NCBI RefSeq assembly: GCF_042654065.1
Contig: NZ_JBHSFP010000014.1
Span: forward strand, 143,365 to 207,364
DNA: 64,000 nucleotides
Direction: 5' to 3'
DNA from: Sphaerisporangium dianthi
GTDB taxonomy: Bacteria; Actinomycetota; Actinomycetes; Streptosporangiales; Streptosporangiaceae
A model generated the notes under the pieces. The model ran no database searches. It worked only from the letters and a program-made list of their open reading frames with translations, and was not told where the DNA came from. The position numbers and the translations under genes are program-made. This document shows, piece after piece, positions 34,419 to 43,733 of this stretch (positions are counted from its first letter, which is position 1; each line of letters begins with the position of its first letter).

Positions 34419-34454
34419 GGACGGCCGGCGGTCCGCACGGACCGCCGGCCGTCC
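34419..34454. terminator. 17-bp hairpin after the solute-binding-like gene
   Basis: GGACGGCCGGCGGTCCG (34419-34435) pairs perfectly with 34438-34454 around a 2-base loop. Confidence 0.7.
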
Positions 34455-34509
34455 TGTGTCCGGGCCGAGTATCCGGGAGCCCGGTACATCAGGGTCCCCG
34501 CGCACGCGA

Positions 34510-34538
34510 AACGGCCGGCAGGGTGCCTGCCGGCCGTT
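34510..34538. terminator. 13-bp hairpin for the opposite strand
   Basis: AACGGCCGGCAGG (34510-34522), loop GTG, CCTGCCGGCCGTT (34526-34538). Placed to stop minus-strand transcription from the DUF2306-like gene. The DNA from 34546 to about 34650 holds short imperfect repeats of GTCTTCGCTCTGA and contains no gene. Confidence 0.6.
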
Positions 34539-34664
34539 CCATGAGGTCTTCGCTCTGACGTCTTCGCTGTGAGTTCTTCGCTCTGAGGAGGTCTCTGAGA
34601 GGGCTTCTCCGTTGAGGACGTCTCTGTGCTGAGGACGCCTCTGTGAGGTCGTCGCGCGGAGGGC

Positions 34665-35399
34665 TCAGGCGTCCACCCGCTCGGCCCGGGGGCCGGGGAC
34701 GCCGATCTTGCGGCCCTCGGTGTGGTAGAGCCACATCTGCACCAGGATCAGGTTGAACACCCACCCGGTCCAGCGGGCCGCTTCCAGCATGTAGGTGAAC
34801 CCGACCTCGAACGGGAGCCGCATCAGGACGTTGACGATCAGCACGCCCCAGATGTTGTTCATGATGATGGCGAAGCTGTAGAGCATGAAACGGCGGTGCA
34901 GGTCGAAGCGGCGCTTGCGCGCGTAGACGACCGCCGTCACGGTGAAGATGATCCACAGGCTCGTCGCGGCGGCGACGCCGATCTGCCCGACCGGCGGCGC
35001 GAAGGGCACCAGGATCAGGCCGATGATGCCGCCGACCACCGCTCCCAGCGCGTACAGCCGGCCGCTGACGCGGTGGACGGCGGGGTGCTTCTTGCGCAGC
35101 CACGGCCACACCTGGAAGCAGGCGGTCACGATGGCCACGGTGCCGCACACCATGTGCACCACGAGCAGCGGGTAGTAGGCGGGGAAGCCGTCGTGCGGCG
35201 GCGTCGGCGCCTTGCTCTCGGGCACGTACGGCGAGATCTGGTAGACCAGGTAGGTCACGACGATGACCAGCAACGGGGCGATCCAGGGACGGCGCCACCA
35301 CGACTTGCTCGGACGGGAAGCGGGAGCCTGCGCCTGCGGGCGGGCCGGAGGATCGGCCAGCCCGGTGGGGACGCCGGCCTTGTCGGTATCCAGTGTCAC
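34665..35399 (-). CDS. DUF2306-like multi-helix membrane protein
   Basis: A 244-residue membrane protein with about six helices (WIAPLLVIVVTYLVYQI, VVHMVCGTVAIVTACFQVW, VGGIIGLILVPFAPPVGQI, LWIIFTVTAVVYA, a late pair). Histidines in helices or loops (HMVCG, HRVSGRLYALG, DLHRRFML) fit the DUF2306/cytochrome-like group. Start chosen at GTG 35399 because GAGGAG lies 7 bases upstream, overlapping an earlier ATG. Co-oriented with the DUF2855-like gene 115 bases upstream. Function unknown. Confidence 0.7.
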   Translation of the reverse strand: MTLDTDKAGVPTGLADPPARPQAQAPASRPSKSWWRRPWIAPLLVIVVTYLVYQISPYVPESKAPTPPHDGFPAYYPLLVVHMVCGTVAIVTACFQVWPWLRKKHPAVHRVSGRLYALGAVVGGIIGLILVPFAPPVGQIGVAAATSLWIIFTVTAVVYARKRRFDLHRRFMLYSFAIIMNNIWGVLIVNVLMRLPFEVGFTYMLEAARWTGWVFNLILVQMWLYHTEGRKIGVPGPRAERVDA

Positions 35400-35514
35400 G
35401 GTTGTTCTCCTCATGCTGACGAGGCCCGGCATCGAGCCGCTGTGGATCTCCCCCGATGTGGCCACGCCTGAGCCGCGGGGCCACCGTCGTGGCCCCGCCG
35501 GCCCGGGTCGGGCA

Positions 35515-36591
35515 TCAGGGACGAAGGACGAAGCCGAGGTCCGGCGGCTGCTTTCCGGCGAGCACGTCGCCGAAGACCTCGACGATCGCCTCCGGCCCCT
35601 GCGCGTGCTCGATGGTCAGCCACGACGCCGTGCTCGCCAGGAAGCGCTCCTCGGACGCGGCGTACCGGGCGTAGTAGTTCTCCGGGCCCTCCGCCTCGGC
35701 GACCGTCCACTCCACCGCAGGGGTGAAGAACACCTCTGCCGCGGGGCCGCGCAGGCCGGGCGGCGGAGGCACCTGGGCGCCGGGGTGGGTGAAGCCGATG
35801 AGCGTGGTGTTGACCAGCTCGTCCGCGAAACGCTCGGCGACGGCCAGCCGCAGGGTGGCCTCACCGGTGAGGTCCACGAACACGGCCGGGCCCTCGATCG
35901 AGACCGACGCCAGGTCCTCGTAGGAGGCGACCGTGTCGTACAGGCCGAGGCCGCCGACGAACGCGGCGTTGCGCGCCGAGGTGAACCCGACGGTCGTCAG
36001 GCCGAGGCCGCGCGCCGCCGCCTCCTCGACCAGCCCGATGGCCACCTTGCTGGAGGCGCTGGTCAGCACGACCGTGCGGGCGCCGGCCTCGGCCAGGCGC
36101 TGCAGCAGGTCGGCCAGGTTGTAGGCCGCCGGGTAGACCGGGTGGATGAGCGTGCGCCGCTCGTCCAGCGCGTCGGGCTCCGCGGCCAGCTCGAAGTGCC
36201 AGTACCAGGGGTGCAGGAAGTGCCGCTGCGGCGTGAGGTCGGCGAAACCGCGCGGCGTGACCTGCGGCGCGACCACGTGGTGGGTGGACATCGGCAGGTA
36301 GCCGAAGTAACGCGTGCCGACGGCGATCTCCGGGTGGCGGGACTCCTCGACCCTGGCGTGCCCCCAGACGGGGACGCGGCCGTATCCCTCCGGGCCGGGG
36401 AAAGCGTCGAAGAAGGGGATGTCGGATTCGCCGAAACGCGCGTAGGTGGCGTTGTTGGCCGTAAGGCCGAAGTTCTCGACCGCGAGCCGCACCTCGCCGG
36501 GCTCGAGGCCAGGAGACGCCGCGTCCCGGATCTCGCTCACCGTCAGATCGTCGCGCTTGAAGACCAGATCCCATCTGTCCGGGTGAGACAC
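35515..36591 (-). CDS. DUF2855-like reductase-fold protein
   Basis: A 358-residue protein: DRWDLVFKRDDLTVSEIRD, then GEVRLAVENFGLTANNATYA as in the N-terminal GroES-like part of medium-chain dehydrogenases, and later ARTVVLTSASSKVAIGLVEE and GLGLTTVGFTSARNAAFVG as a nucleotide-binding region. These features suit the DUF2855 family. The adjacent ATG at 36597 directly abuts AAGGAG, so I prefer GTG at 36591. Probable oxidoreductase, substrate unknown. Divergent from an acyltransferase gene. Confidence 0.7.
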   Translation of the reverse strand: MSHPDRWDLVFKRDDLTVSEIRDAASPGLEPGEVRLAVENFGLTANNATYARFGESDIPFFDAFPGPEGYGRVPVWGHARVEESRHPEIAVGTRYFGYLPMSTHHVVAPQVTPRGFADLTPQRHFLHPWYWHFELAAEPDALDERRTLIHPVYPAAYNLADLLQRLAEAGARTVVLTSASSKVAIGLVEEAAARGLGLTTVGFTSARNAAFVGGLGLYDTVASYEDLASVSIEGPAVFVDLTGEATLRLAVAERFADELVNTTLIGFTHPGAQVPPPPGLRGPAAEVFFTPAVEWTVAEAEGPENYYARYAASEERFLASTASWLTIEHAQGPEAIVEVFGDVLAGKQPPDLGFVLRP

Positions 36592-36932
36592 TGCCATCTC
36601 CTTCGTTCGTCGCCCGCGGGCCGGCGGTCGCCGACGGACCGGGGCACCGGAACACCGCGGAAGTGAGCACACGGCCCACACCGCCACATCGTTCTCCGCC
36701 GCCTTTCCGCGCCGCATCTTCTGGATTGCGGCATTACGGTCCCGCCGCGATCACGCCGCGTTCCGGCGCCACCGGGCGGGCAACTCCGCAATACGGAATA
36801 TGTGGGCAAGAGCGCGGGACGCCACCCTTGTGCTACCGGCTCGTGGAAAGTGGCCGCCCGACCGTGTCGAGGCCGCTTGGTGCTACCGCTCGATCGAGTC
36901 CCAGTGAGCCCGAACGTCGAAAGGCACGTCAC

Positions 36933-38201
36933 ATGGTGGATTCAACGTTGAAACAGGGCGAGGCCCGCGCCCCGGTCATTCAGCCGCAGCTTCCCTCGCT
37001 CACCGGAATGCGGTTCGTGGCCTGTCTGTTCCCCTTCGCCTTCCACGTCCTGTGCACGAACGTGTTCGCCGCCAAGGACTGGCACATGATGCCCATGCCC
37101 GGCACCCTCGCGTCGTATTTCTGGGAGGGGAACTGGGCGAGCGTCAGCTTCTTCTTCCTGCTGAGCGGTTTCGTCCTCACCTGGTCGATGCGCCCCGGCG
37201 ACACGACATCGAAGTTCTGGCGCCGTCGTTTCTTCAAGGTCTGGCCCAACCACCTGCTGACCTTCGTCGCCGCCGCCATTCTGTTCGGCACGGTGATGAA
37301 GATGACGTTCAGCGGACTGAGCACCGTGCTGAACGTCACCCTGTTGCAGGCGTGGTTCGCGCCGCTGGACATCTGGACCGCCTACAACTCGGTGTCCTGG
37401 TCGCTGTCCAACGAGGCGTTGTTCTACTTCCTGTTCCCGTTCATGATCCGCTACATCGTCCGTATCAAGCCCGAGCGGCTGTGGGCGTGGGCGATCGGCA
37501 TCGTCGCGGTCATCTTCCTGGTCCCGCTCGCCGCCACCCTGCTGCCGGGCGCCGGCGGCATGTACCAGCCGTGGACCCAGTCGGCGCACCTGGAATTCTG
37601 GTTCACCTCCAAGTTCCCGCCGGTGCGGCTGCTGGAGTTCGTCCTCGGCATCATCGCGGCCCGCATCGTCATCACCGGCAGGCGGGTGCCGCTCAGCCTC
37701 GGCAGCTCGGTCGCGCTGACCGTTTTCGCCTACTTCGTCGCCCCGCACCTGCCGCTGACCTACCCGCAGGCGGCGGCCACGGTGATCCCGCTCGCCCTCA
37801 TGATCGCCAACGCGGCCATCGTCGACGTGAACCGCCGTCCGAGCTGGCTGCGCAACCGGGTCGTGGTGTGGCTCGGCGAGGTGTCCTTCGCCTTCTACAT
37901 GTGCCACCTGCTCGTGGTGATCTTCGGCACGATGTGGCTGACCGGCGGCAAGAGTTACAGCACACCGGTGGCGCTCGGCATCGTCGCACTGCTGTTCCTG
38001 GTCTCGCTGGCCATCGCGGCGGCGATGTTCCACCTGGTGGAGACGCCCATCATGCGCCGCTTCGCCTCCTCCCGCAGCCGCTCGCGCCACGTCGCGGCCA
38101 CCACCCCGTCGACCGCGCCCGCGGCCGCGTCCGCGTCCGGCACCACCCCCGAGCCTCCCGCCCTCGCCGGCGCCTCCTCCTCCACCACCCCCGACTCCTG
38201 A
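36933..38201 (+). CDS. Acyltransferase-3 family membrane protein
   Basis: A 422-residue membrane acyltransferase: LPSLTGMRFVACLFPFAFHV, ASVSFFFLLSGFVLTWSM, RRFFKVWPNHLLTFVAAA, YNSVSWSLSNEALFYFLFPF, LGEVSFAFYMCHLLVVI. The first-helix His and Arg signatures are present. The ATG at 36933 follows GAAAGG. The C-terminal 50 residues are Ser/Thr/Pro/Ala-rich and disordered. With the acyltransferase at 17.6 kb it brackets the operon region; candidate for tailoring of a glycosylated or hydroxylated product. Confidence 0.88.
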   Translation: MVDSTLKQGEARAPVIQPQLPSLTGMRFVACLFPFAFHVLCTNVFAAKDWHMMPMPGTLASYFWEGNWASVSFFFLLSGFVLTWSMRPGDTTSKFWRRRFFKVWPNHLLTFVAAAILFGTVMKMTFSGLSTVLNVTLLQAWFAPLDIWTAYNSVSWSLSNEALFYFLFPFMIRYIVRIKPERLWAWAIGIVAVIFLVPLAATLLPGAGGMYQPWTQSAHLEFWFTSKFPPVRLLEFVLGIIAARIVITGRRVPLSLGSSVALTVFAYFVAPHLPLTYPQAAATVIPLALMIANAAIVDVNRRPSWLRNRVVVWLGEVSFAFYMCHLLVVIFGTMWLTGGKSYSTPVALGIVALLFLVSLAIAAAMFHLVETPIMRRFASSRSRSRHVAATTPSTAPAAASASGTTPEPPALAGASSSTTPDS

Positions 38202-38208
38202 CGGGAGC

Positions 38209-38240
38209 CACCGGGTCTGTCCAATCAGGCAGACCCGGTG
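38209..38240. terminator. 11-bp hairpin after the acyltransferase gene
   Basis: CACCGGGTCTG (38209-38219) pairs with CAGACCCGGTG (38230-38240), a few bases after the stop at 38201. Confidence 0.6.
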
Positions 38241-38455
38241 CCTGCCTGCCGGCCGCTGTCGCACAAGCCGGACGGGTCATGAGCCGGGGGCATGACGGGC
38301 GAAGTCGGCCAAAGCGGTTGCTGGGCGGCTCGCTTCGCCTTACTCGGATGTGAGCCGCGTCGTACGACGTCCGGGAAGGCCCGCTAGAAGTTCGCTGGAG
38401 TGCCAGATCGGCGATCCAGTAGCGCGACGGAGTGATCTGAAGTAGTTCAGATACC

Positions 38456-38929
38456 ATGCGAGTCATGGCGACGAAGAGCTTCCCTTACAGCGCCTTCCTA
38501 CGTGGACCGTCGCAGGTCCTTCCGTCTCTCGACGACGCCGACGTCATCCTGGAGCGTCGCGACGACGAGAACCTCATCCTCATGCGCGCCGAACGATTCG
38601 AGGCAGGCGTTTCCACGCTGCGCATCGCCGCCCGTGCCCTTGCGATCCTCGCCCGCCGCAACAGCGACCTCGCCGAAGAGGTGCTCACCGAGGAACTGCC
38701 CTGGACCACCTGGCTGCCCGACACCGAACGGCATGCCTGCGTGGCGGAACTCCTCGGACACCTGGTCGCCGGCGCGGACACAGGCGAGCTCGTTCCTTTC
38801 AGCCGCGCCCTCACCTCCTGGCGATCCACCGCGATCGCCTGGAGTGACCCGCAACTCGCGCACGACCTCCAGGGCCCCTTCTCCGGCGACGGCGGTGAGG
38901 TCACCCGCCCGGCCGACCACTCCGAATGA
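38456..38929 (+). CDS. Antitoxin-like protein
   Basis: A 157-residue protein starting with PYSAFLRGPSQVLPSLDDAD and VILERRDDENLILMRAERFE, a layout seen in Phd/prevent-host-death-type antitoxin domains of actinomycetes; the rest is helical with no known domain. It overlaps the next gene by ATGA at 38926, which favours a toxin-antitoxin operon with the antitoxin first. An internal ATG at 38465 is a possible start. Assignment is by layout and weak resemblance. Confidence 0.55.
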   Translation: MRVMATKSFPYSAFLRGPSQVLPSLDDADVILERRDDENLILMRAERFEAGVSTLRIAARALAILARRNSDLAEEVLTEELPWTTWLPDTERHACVAELLGHLVAGADTGELVPFSRALTSWRSTAIAWSDPQLAHDLQGPFSGDGGEVTRPADHSE

Positions 38930-39267
38930 CCGGCCGAGGCGCCGAGGTACCCCGCCCCAAGCCATGGGTGGTGCGCTTCGCCGACCGCAGAGCGGCTGAA
39001 GGCTGGCGGCACCTCCTCATTCAGGCGCTGGAGAATCTCGACCGCGCATGGGTGGCCATCACCAGCGACCCACGCCACGTGGACAGCCGCCAGCATCCTC
39101 TGAAAGGGGCACTCGGCACCGTCAAGGTGGGTGGCGAGGCGCTAGAGCAGTGGCAGTACGAAGCCACCGCCGGTGGTCGCATCTGGTACGCCATTGACGA
39201 TGCGCAGCGGACGCTGTGGATCACACGCGCCGGCACCGGACATCCGAGCCGGACCGATAAGCGATAA
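38926..39267 (+). CDS. Toxin-like partner, RelE-like small protein
   Basis: A 113-residue basic protein: WVVRFADRRAAEGWRHLLIQ and ALENLDRAWVAITSDPR, then EQWQYEATAGGRIWYAIDDA and RTLWITRAGTGH. The order of helical N-terminus followed by paired strands with R-x-W-Y resembles RelE/HigB-type ribosome-dependent endonucleases. Translationally coupled to the upstream antitoxin-like gene. Confidence 0.6.
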   Translation: MTGRGAEVPRPKPWVVRFADRRAAEGWRHLLIQALENLDRAWVAITSDPRHVDSRQHPLKGALGTVKVGGEALEQWQYEATAGGRIWYAIDDAQRTLWITRAGTGHPSRTDKR

Positions 39268-39416
39268 CGGTCAGACAAGTGGAACGCGACGAGTCGGCTG
39301 ACCAGGCCGGGCATGAAGGACGACCCGCGCACCCCCGCCTCCCGTTGATGCCGCGAAACTGCCGCATCAACGGGCGAGATGGCCGAGCCGACGCGAGCAC
39401 GGCGGTGTCGGCTGGT

Positions 39417-39740
39417 TCAGTCCGCCCGTGCGGCGTGGATCGTGGTGAAGGCCAGGAGGAGATCGGCGGTGCGCCGCGGATCCTCGATCATGGGTGAGTG
39501 TCCGAGGCCGGGCAGCATCTCGATTTGCGCGCTCGGCACTATGCGATAGTCGGCGGCGGAGCGGGTGACGCCCTGTTCGAGCCAGGGGGCGACGTGATCC
39601 ATCTTCAGGGCGCCAACAACCTTCCGGACGCGCAGTCGCAGCTGGTGGTGACCATGTTCGCGCTGCCGGGCACCCCGATTCTGACCCTGGTCGGCGCGGA
39701 GGAGTTGGCCGAACGACGGGACCGGCGGGTCAGCCGGCCG
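39417..39740. pseudogene. Debris of an alpha/beta hydrolase and possibly a GH13 enzyme
   Basis: On the minus strand, about 39417-39605 reads MDHVAPWLEQGVTRSAADYR, then MLPGLGHSPMIEDPRRTADL, the usual C-terminal His region of an alpha/beta hydrolase, with no upstream domain. On the plus strand, 39605-39740 reads NLPDAQSQLVVTMFALPGTP and ends, as in the C-terminal part of alpha-amylase/trehalose synthase catalytic domains. Both are fragments. Nothing intact is visible in 39268-39903. Confidence 0.45.
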
Positions 39741-39814
39741 TGATGACCGTCGACGAGGCGCCTTCATCCTGAGCGACGGCGTTCTTCGCCGTCCACGCCG
39801 GGTGATTCCGTACG

Positions 39815-39857
39815 GCGGAACGCCGCGGCGGACCTTCTGGTCGCCGCGGCGTTCCGC
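39815..39857. terminator. 16-bp hairpin after the YciI-like gene
   Basis: GCGGAACGCCGCGGCG (39815-39830) pairs with CGCCGCGGCGTTCCGC (39842-39857). On the minus strand it lies after the stop of the gene at 39904. Confidence 0.65.
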
Positions 39858-39903
39858 GTTCTCTCGGAGCCCGTCCGCGCCGGGGGCGCGGCGGGTGGGG
39901 AAG

Positions 39904-40233
39904 TCAGCCGAACAGGGGGCGGACCTCGATGCCACCGCGCCAGGTGCCGGGGCTGAGCTTGGCGATCTCCACGGCGTGGTCGATGTCACGGGCCTCGATC
40001 ACGGTGAAGCCGCCGAGCACCTCCTTGGCGTCGATGAAGGCGCCGTCGGTGACGCCGTCGCTGCGGACGGCCTTGGCGGTGGTGCTGGGCTGGAGGGCGT
40101 AGCCGGCGACGATGCTGGCGCCGAGCTCCTCGATCTTGCCCGCGTACGCGCCGTGCGCCTCAAGCTCCTCCTGCGGAGCCTCCGACCAGTCGGCGGGGGT
40201 GGGAGCGTAAAGCAGAACCGCGAACTGAGCCAT
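39904..40233 (-). CDS. YciI/DGPF-domain protein
   Basis: A 109-residue YCII-related protein: MAQFAVLLYAPTPADW, then EELGASIVAGYALQPSTTAKAV split by strands, GGFTVIEARDIDHAVEIA. Actinomycetes have many such small ferredoxin-like-fold proteins, often beside sigma factors or in pathways; the role is unknown. GAGAGGA precedes the ATG. It follows the MFS gene in the same orientation, though a terminator separates the two. Confidence 0.85.
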   Translation of the reverse strand: MAQFAVLLYAPTPADWSEAPQEELEAHGAYAGKIEELGASIVAGYALQPSTTAKAVRSDGVTDGAFIDAKEVLGGFTVIEARDIDHAVEIAKLSPGTWRGGIEVRPLFG

Positions 40234-40435
40234 CAGGATTTCCTCTCGTCGTTTTCATTTACAACGAACCGGCTACCACCGTATGGGATCGTTCTTTAAT
40301 CGATGGTACGGTCCGAGTCTTTGGTGTCCCGGCATCGACACATATAGCGATATTCGGTCGATCCAGAAATGGGATCCGGCTGCGCGAATCCAGAGATGCA
40401 CGACCTCCGGGCTTCGCGCGGCCCGCGCCCGGTGC

Positions 40436-40478
40436 CGTCGGGGGCCCGGCGGACGACCGGTCCGCCGGGCCCCCGACG
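40436..40478. terminator. 19-bp perfect hairpin after the MFS exporter
   Basis: 40436-40454 (CGTCGGGGGCCCGGCGGAC) pairs perfectly with 40460-40478 around a 5-base loop, immediately after the MFS stop at 40486 on the minus strand. Confidence 0.75.
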
Positions 40479-40485
40479 TCCACCG

Positions 40486-42144
40486 CTAGGACTCGCGTCC
40501 CGCCACGGCGACCTCGTCGCGGACCGGCTGGGCGCTCGCCTGCGCCTCGCCGGCGTCCGCGTCGCTGGACCGCGCCTGGCCGTTCGCCTCCGGCCCCGCG
40601 CCCGCCTCGCCGCCGTCCGGGCCGGCCGGGGGCTGCCCGAAGGGGGGCAGGTCCTTCAGCACGACCGCGTTGAGGATGGCGACGCCGAGGACGACCAGGG
40701 CGCTGATGGCCGCCACCACGTGCAGGCCGCTGGTGAACGCCGCGTGGGCAGGGGCGAGCAGCGTCTCGGCGGCCTGCTGAGGCAGCCCCCCGGCCGCGGC
40801 CGCGGCCCCCGAGACGCTCTCCCGGGCGGCTCCGGCCGCGGCGGCCGGGACACCCGCGGGGATGGCGTCGGCGACCTGCGTGCGGTACACGAGGGTGCCG
40901 ATGGTGCCGATGGTGGCGATGCCGAGCGCGTAGCCGAACTCGTTGGAGATCTGCGCCAGCGACGACGCCGACCCGGCCTTCTCCGGCGGGACGGACCCGA
41001 CGACCAGGCCCATGCCGAGCGTGAGCAGCGGACCGCCGCCGAGGCACCAGACGGCGTACCCGATGATCATGCCGGCCGCCGAGGTGGAGAAGGTGAGGAT
41101 CACCAGGCCCGCGACCACGACGATCAGGCCGCCCGCGATGAGGTGGGCGGGCTTGAACTTACCGCCGAGCTGCGGCCCCACCGTGACGCTGACGATGCCG
41201 AGCAGCAGGCCGGGGAGCAGGCCGAGGCCGGCCTGCAGCGGTGTCATGCCCGCCACCGTCTGGAAGTACTGGGCGATGAACAGCATGGTGGTGCCGGTCA
41301 GCGCGCTGTAGAGGAGCATGCTGCCCAGCTCGGTGTTGAACATCTTGTTGCCGAACAGCCGCAGGTCGAGCAGCGGGTCGCTCAGCGCGCGCTGGCGGCG
41401 CAGGAACACGACCGCCATGACCAGGCCGAACACCAGGGCGACGAGGGGAATCGCCTGCCAGCCGGTGCGGGCGAGCTCCTTGATGCCGTAGATGACCGGC
41501 AGGACCGCCGCCAGCGAAAGGGCCACGCTGGTGAAGTCGATCTTCCCGGCCTGGGCGTTGCGGTACTCGGGCAGCAGGATCGGGCCCGCGATGAGCAGCA
41601 GCACCATCGGCGGCACGCCCAGCAGGAAGACCGAGCCCCACCAGAAGTGCTCCAGCAGGACGCCGCCGACGACCGGGCCGAGGATCGCGCCCAGCGAGAA
41701 GGACCCGGCCCAGACGCCGATCGCGGTCGCGCGCTGCTTGTCGTCGCGGAACATGTTGCTGATCAGCGAGAGCGTGGACGGGCCGAGGGTGGCGCCGGCG
41801 ATGCCGAGCACCGCACGGGCGATGATGAGCGTGATGGCGCTGGTGGAGTAGGCCGCCACGACCGAGGCGACGCCGAAGGCCGCCGCGCCGATCAGGAGCA
41901 GCTTGCGGCGGCCGATGCGGTCGCCGAGGTTGCCCGCGGTGATGAGGAAGCCCGCGACCATGAACCCGTAGATGTCCACGATCCAGAGCTGCTGTGTGCT
42001 GTTGGCGCCGAGCTTCGCGCTCACCTCGGGCAGCGCCAGGAGCACCACGAAGATGTCCAGGGCGACGAGAATCGCGGGCAGGGCCAGAACCGCCAGGCCC
42101 ACCCACTCACGTCGTCCGGCCTTGAGCCGCACATCGTCGGTCAC
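40486..42144 (-). CDS. 14-TM MFS drug exporter (DHA2/QacA type)
   Basis: A 552-residue exporter. Seen: PAILVALDIFVVLLALPEVS in the first helix, LWIVDIYGFMVAGFLITAG, then GNLGDRIGRRKLLLIGAAAF (motif A), and a late group of helices up to LVVLGVAILNAVVL. The acidic C-terminal tail is 45 residues long. Start chosen at GTG 42144 with GAGAGGA upstream. The family includes enediyne-cluster exporters such as the SgcB group, so product export and self-resistance are likely roles. Upstream 42145-42743 shows no gene. Confidence 0.9.
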   Translation of the reverse strand: MTDDVRLKAGRREWVGLAVLALPAILVALDIFVVLLALPEVSAKLGANSTQQLWIVDIYGFMVAGFLITAGNLGDRIGRRKLLLIGAAAFGVASVVAAYSTSAITLIIARAVLGIAGATLGPSTLSLISNMFRDDKQRATAIGVWAGSFSLGAILGPVVGGVLLEHFWWGSVFLLGVPPMVLLLIAGPILLPEYRNAQAGKIDFTSVALSLAAVLPVIYGIKELARTGWQAIPLVALVFGLVMAVVFLRRQRALSDPLLDLRLFGNKMFNTELGSMLLYSALTGTTMLFIAQYFQTVAGMTPLQAGLGLLPGLLLGIVSVTVGPQLGGKFKPAHLIAGGLIVVVAGLVILTFSTSAAGMIIGYAVWCLGGGPLLTLGMGLVVGSVPPEKAGSASSLAQISNEFGYALGIATIGTIGTLVYRTQVADAIPAGVPAAAAGAARESVSGAAAAAGGLPQQAAETLLAPAHAAFTSGLHVVAAISALVVLGVAILNAVVLKDLPPFGQPPAGPDGGEAGAGPEANGQARSSDADAGEAQASAQPVRDEVAVAGRES

Positions 42145-42743
42145 ATTCTTGTCCTCTCTTCGTCGGCCGCGCACCAGCGGAATGGCCGCTTGGAGTCGGT
42201 GGTGCGATTACAGGGACGTGCTCGATGTCAGGCCGGTCCTCCCGCGCCCGCTGGAGGAGGGCGTACCGGCCGCGGAATTCCGGCAGCGGCGCCCCCTTCC
42301 CCAGGGATCCGAGATCGGGCTGATCACGCGGGCGGCGCCTGCGGTACGGCAGGGACCCGGACGAACGGGTCACCCAGGGATCGCCACCAGAGGACGCGAC
42401 GGGAGACCGAGCGACATTCCCGCACACCCCGCCTGAGAAGAGAGAAAGCGGGGATTTCATCAAATCGCCCTGCCGGAGTGATGAACCGGTCAGAGCGCAA
42501 CACGAAAGGACACACCGACACCAGCCGACGCGCATTGCTCCGGACCTGGCCACCGGGGTACGCCACAGGGCGGAACCTCTCCGGTAAAGCCAAGTCAAGC
42601 CGTCTTGTCATGCTGGTCGGCACGCTCCTTTCCGCCGGCGGTGACCGGGCCGCGGCCATCCGCCGATGTTCTCCCCCAGCATTGTCTCGTCGGCCACTCC
42701 GCGGTACTTCTTTCAAAATGCTCTGTCGCCGGGAACGGGCCGT

Positions 42744-43733
42744 TCAGGCCGCCGCCCGCGCCGCCCGGACGGGCGCGACGGGCGCGACGGGCCCGGCGGG
42801 CTTGGGCTGCGTCCAGCGCGACGGCCCCGCCTCGACGATGCGCTCGCGGCCGGCCTTGCCCCTGACGAGCAGGTCGGCGAGGACGCCGGTCGCGGCCGCG
42901 TCGCCCGCGCGCAGCGCGGCGGCGACCTCGGCCAGGTCGCGCGCCACCGCTTCGAGCACGGCGGCGACCGGTTCGCCGTTCTGCCGCAGGATGTCCGACC
43001 ACAGGTCCGGGTCGCCGTTCGCGATGCGCGTGGTGTCCTGCAGCCCCGCCCCGGCCAGCGACAGCGCCGCCTCGTCCGCGCCGGCGAACCGGGCGGCGAG
43101 CGCCGCCGACACCAGGTGCGGCGCGTGCGACACGGCGGCCACCACCCGGTCGTGGGCGCCGGGGGCCAGTACCTTCACCTGCCCTCCGCACACCTCGACC
43201 AGACGGGCGACGAGCGCGACGGTCTCCCCCGGCGTCTCGGAGTGCGGGCACAGAGCCCACGGCCGCCCGGCGAACAGCTCCTCGCGGGCGGCCGCGGGCC
43301 CGGAAAGCTCGCGGCCCGCCATGGGGTGCCCGGGAACGTAGGTCGAAAGGTCGCAGCCGGCCAGGGCGGCCTCGGCCGCGATGCCGCCCTTGGTGCTGGC
43401 CACGTCGGTGTAGGCGGCGCCGAGCCCGCGGGCCTGCGCGTCGCGCAGCACGGGGACCACGGTGGACGGCGGGGTCGCGATGACCACCACGTCGGCGGGC
43501 GGGGTGCCCGGCCCGAGCGGCACGCCCGCGCCCATCCGCACCGCCTGCGCCAGCGAGGCGGCGTCCCGGTCGGACAGCGCGACCTGGACGCCGGCGCGCC
43601 GCAGGCCGAGCGCGATCGAGGTGCCGATCACCCCGGTGCCGATGACCGTGACGCGGCGGATCGCGGGCGAGCCCGGCGCGCCGGCCGCCTGGAGGTGCGA
43701 TGGCGTGGCGCCCGCGATCATCGTGATCACCAT
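42744..43733 (-). CDS. tyrA: Prephenate/arogenate dehydrogenase
   Basis: A 329-residue TyrA-type dehydrogenase: VTVIGTGVIGTSIALGLRRA (NAD(P)-binding), VVIATPPSTVVPVLRDA, YTDVASTKGGIAAEA, the substrate-site VPGHPMAGRELSGPAAAREE, and HDRVVAAVSHAPHLVSAALA. Converts prephenate or arogenate toward tyrosine; a tyrosine-supply role in the cluster is plausible. The ATG at 43733 with AAGGGAA upstream fits; the open frame to 43970 is not supported. No ACT domain is seen, so it may escape tyrosine feedback. The C-terminus is Ala/Pro/Val-rich. Confidence 0.9.
   Translation of the reverse strand: MVITMIAGATPSHLQAAGAPGSPAIRRVTVIGTGVIGTSIALGLRRAGVQVALSDRDAASLAQAVRMGAGVPLGPGTPPADVVVIATPPSTVVPVLRDAQARGLGAAYTDVASTKGGIAAEAALAGCDLSTYVPGHPMAGRELSGPAAAREELFAGRPWALCPHSETPGETVALVARLVEVCGGQVKVLAPGAHDRVVAAVSHAPHLVSAALAARFAGADEAALSLAGAGLQDTTRIANGDPDLWSDILRQNGEPVAAVLEAVARDLAEVAAALRAGDAAATGVLADLLVRGKAGRERIVEAGPSRWTQPKPAGPVAPVAPVRAARAAA

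Noticed and set aside
42145..42743. Possible small gene between tyrA and the MFS exporter
   Set aside because: Open frames exist on both strands but lack codon bias, start signals and family resemblance.
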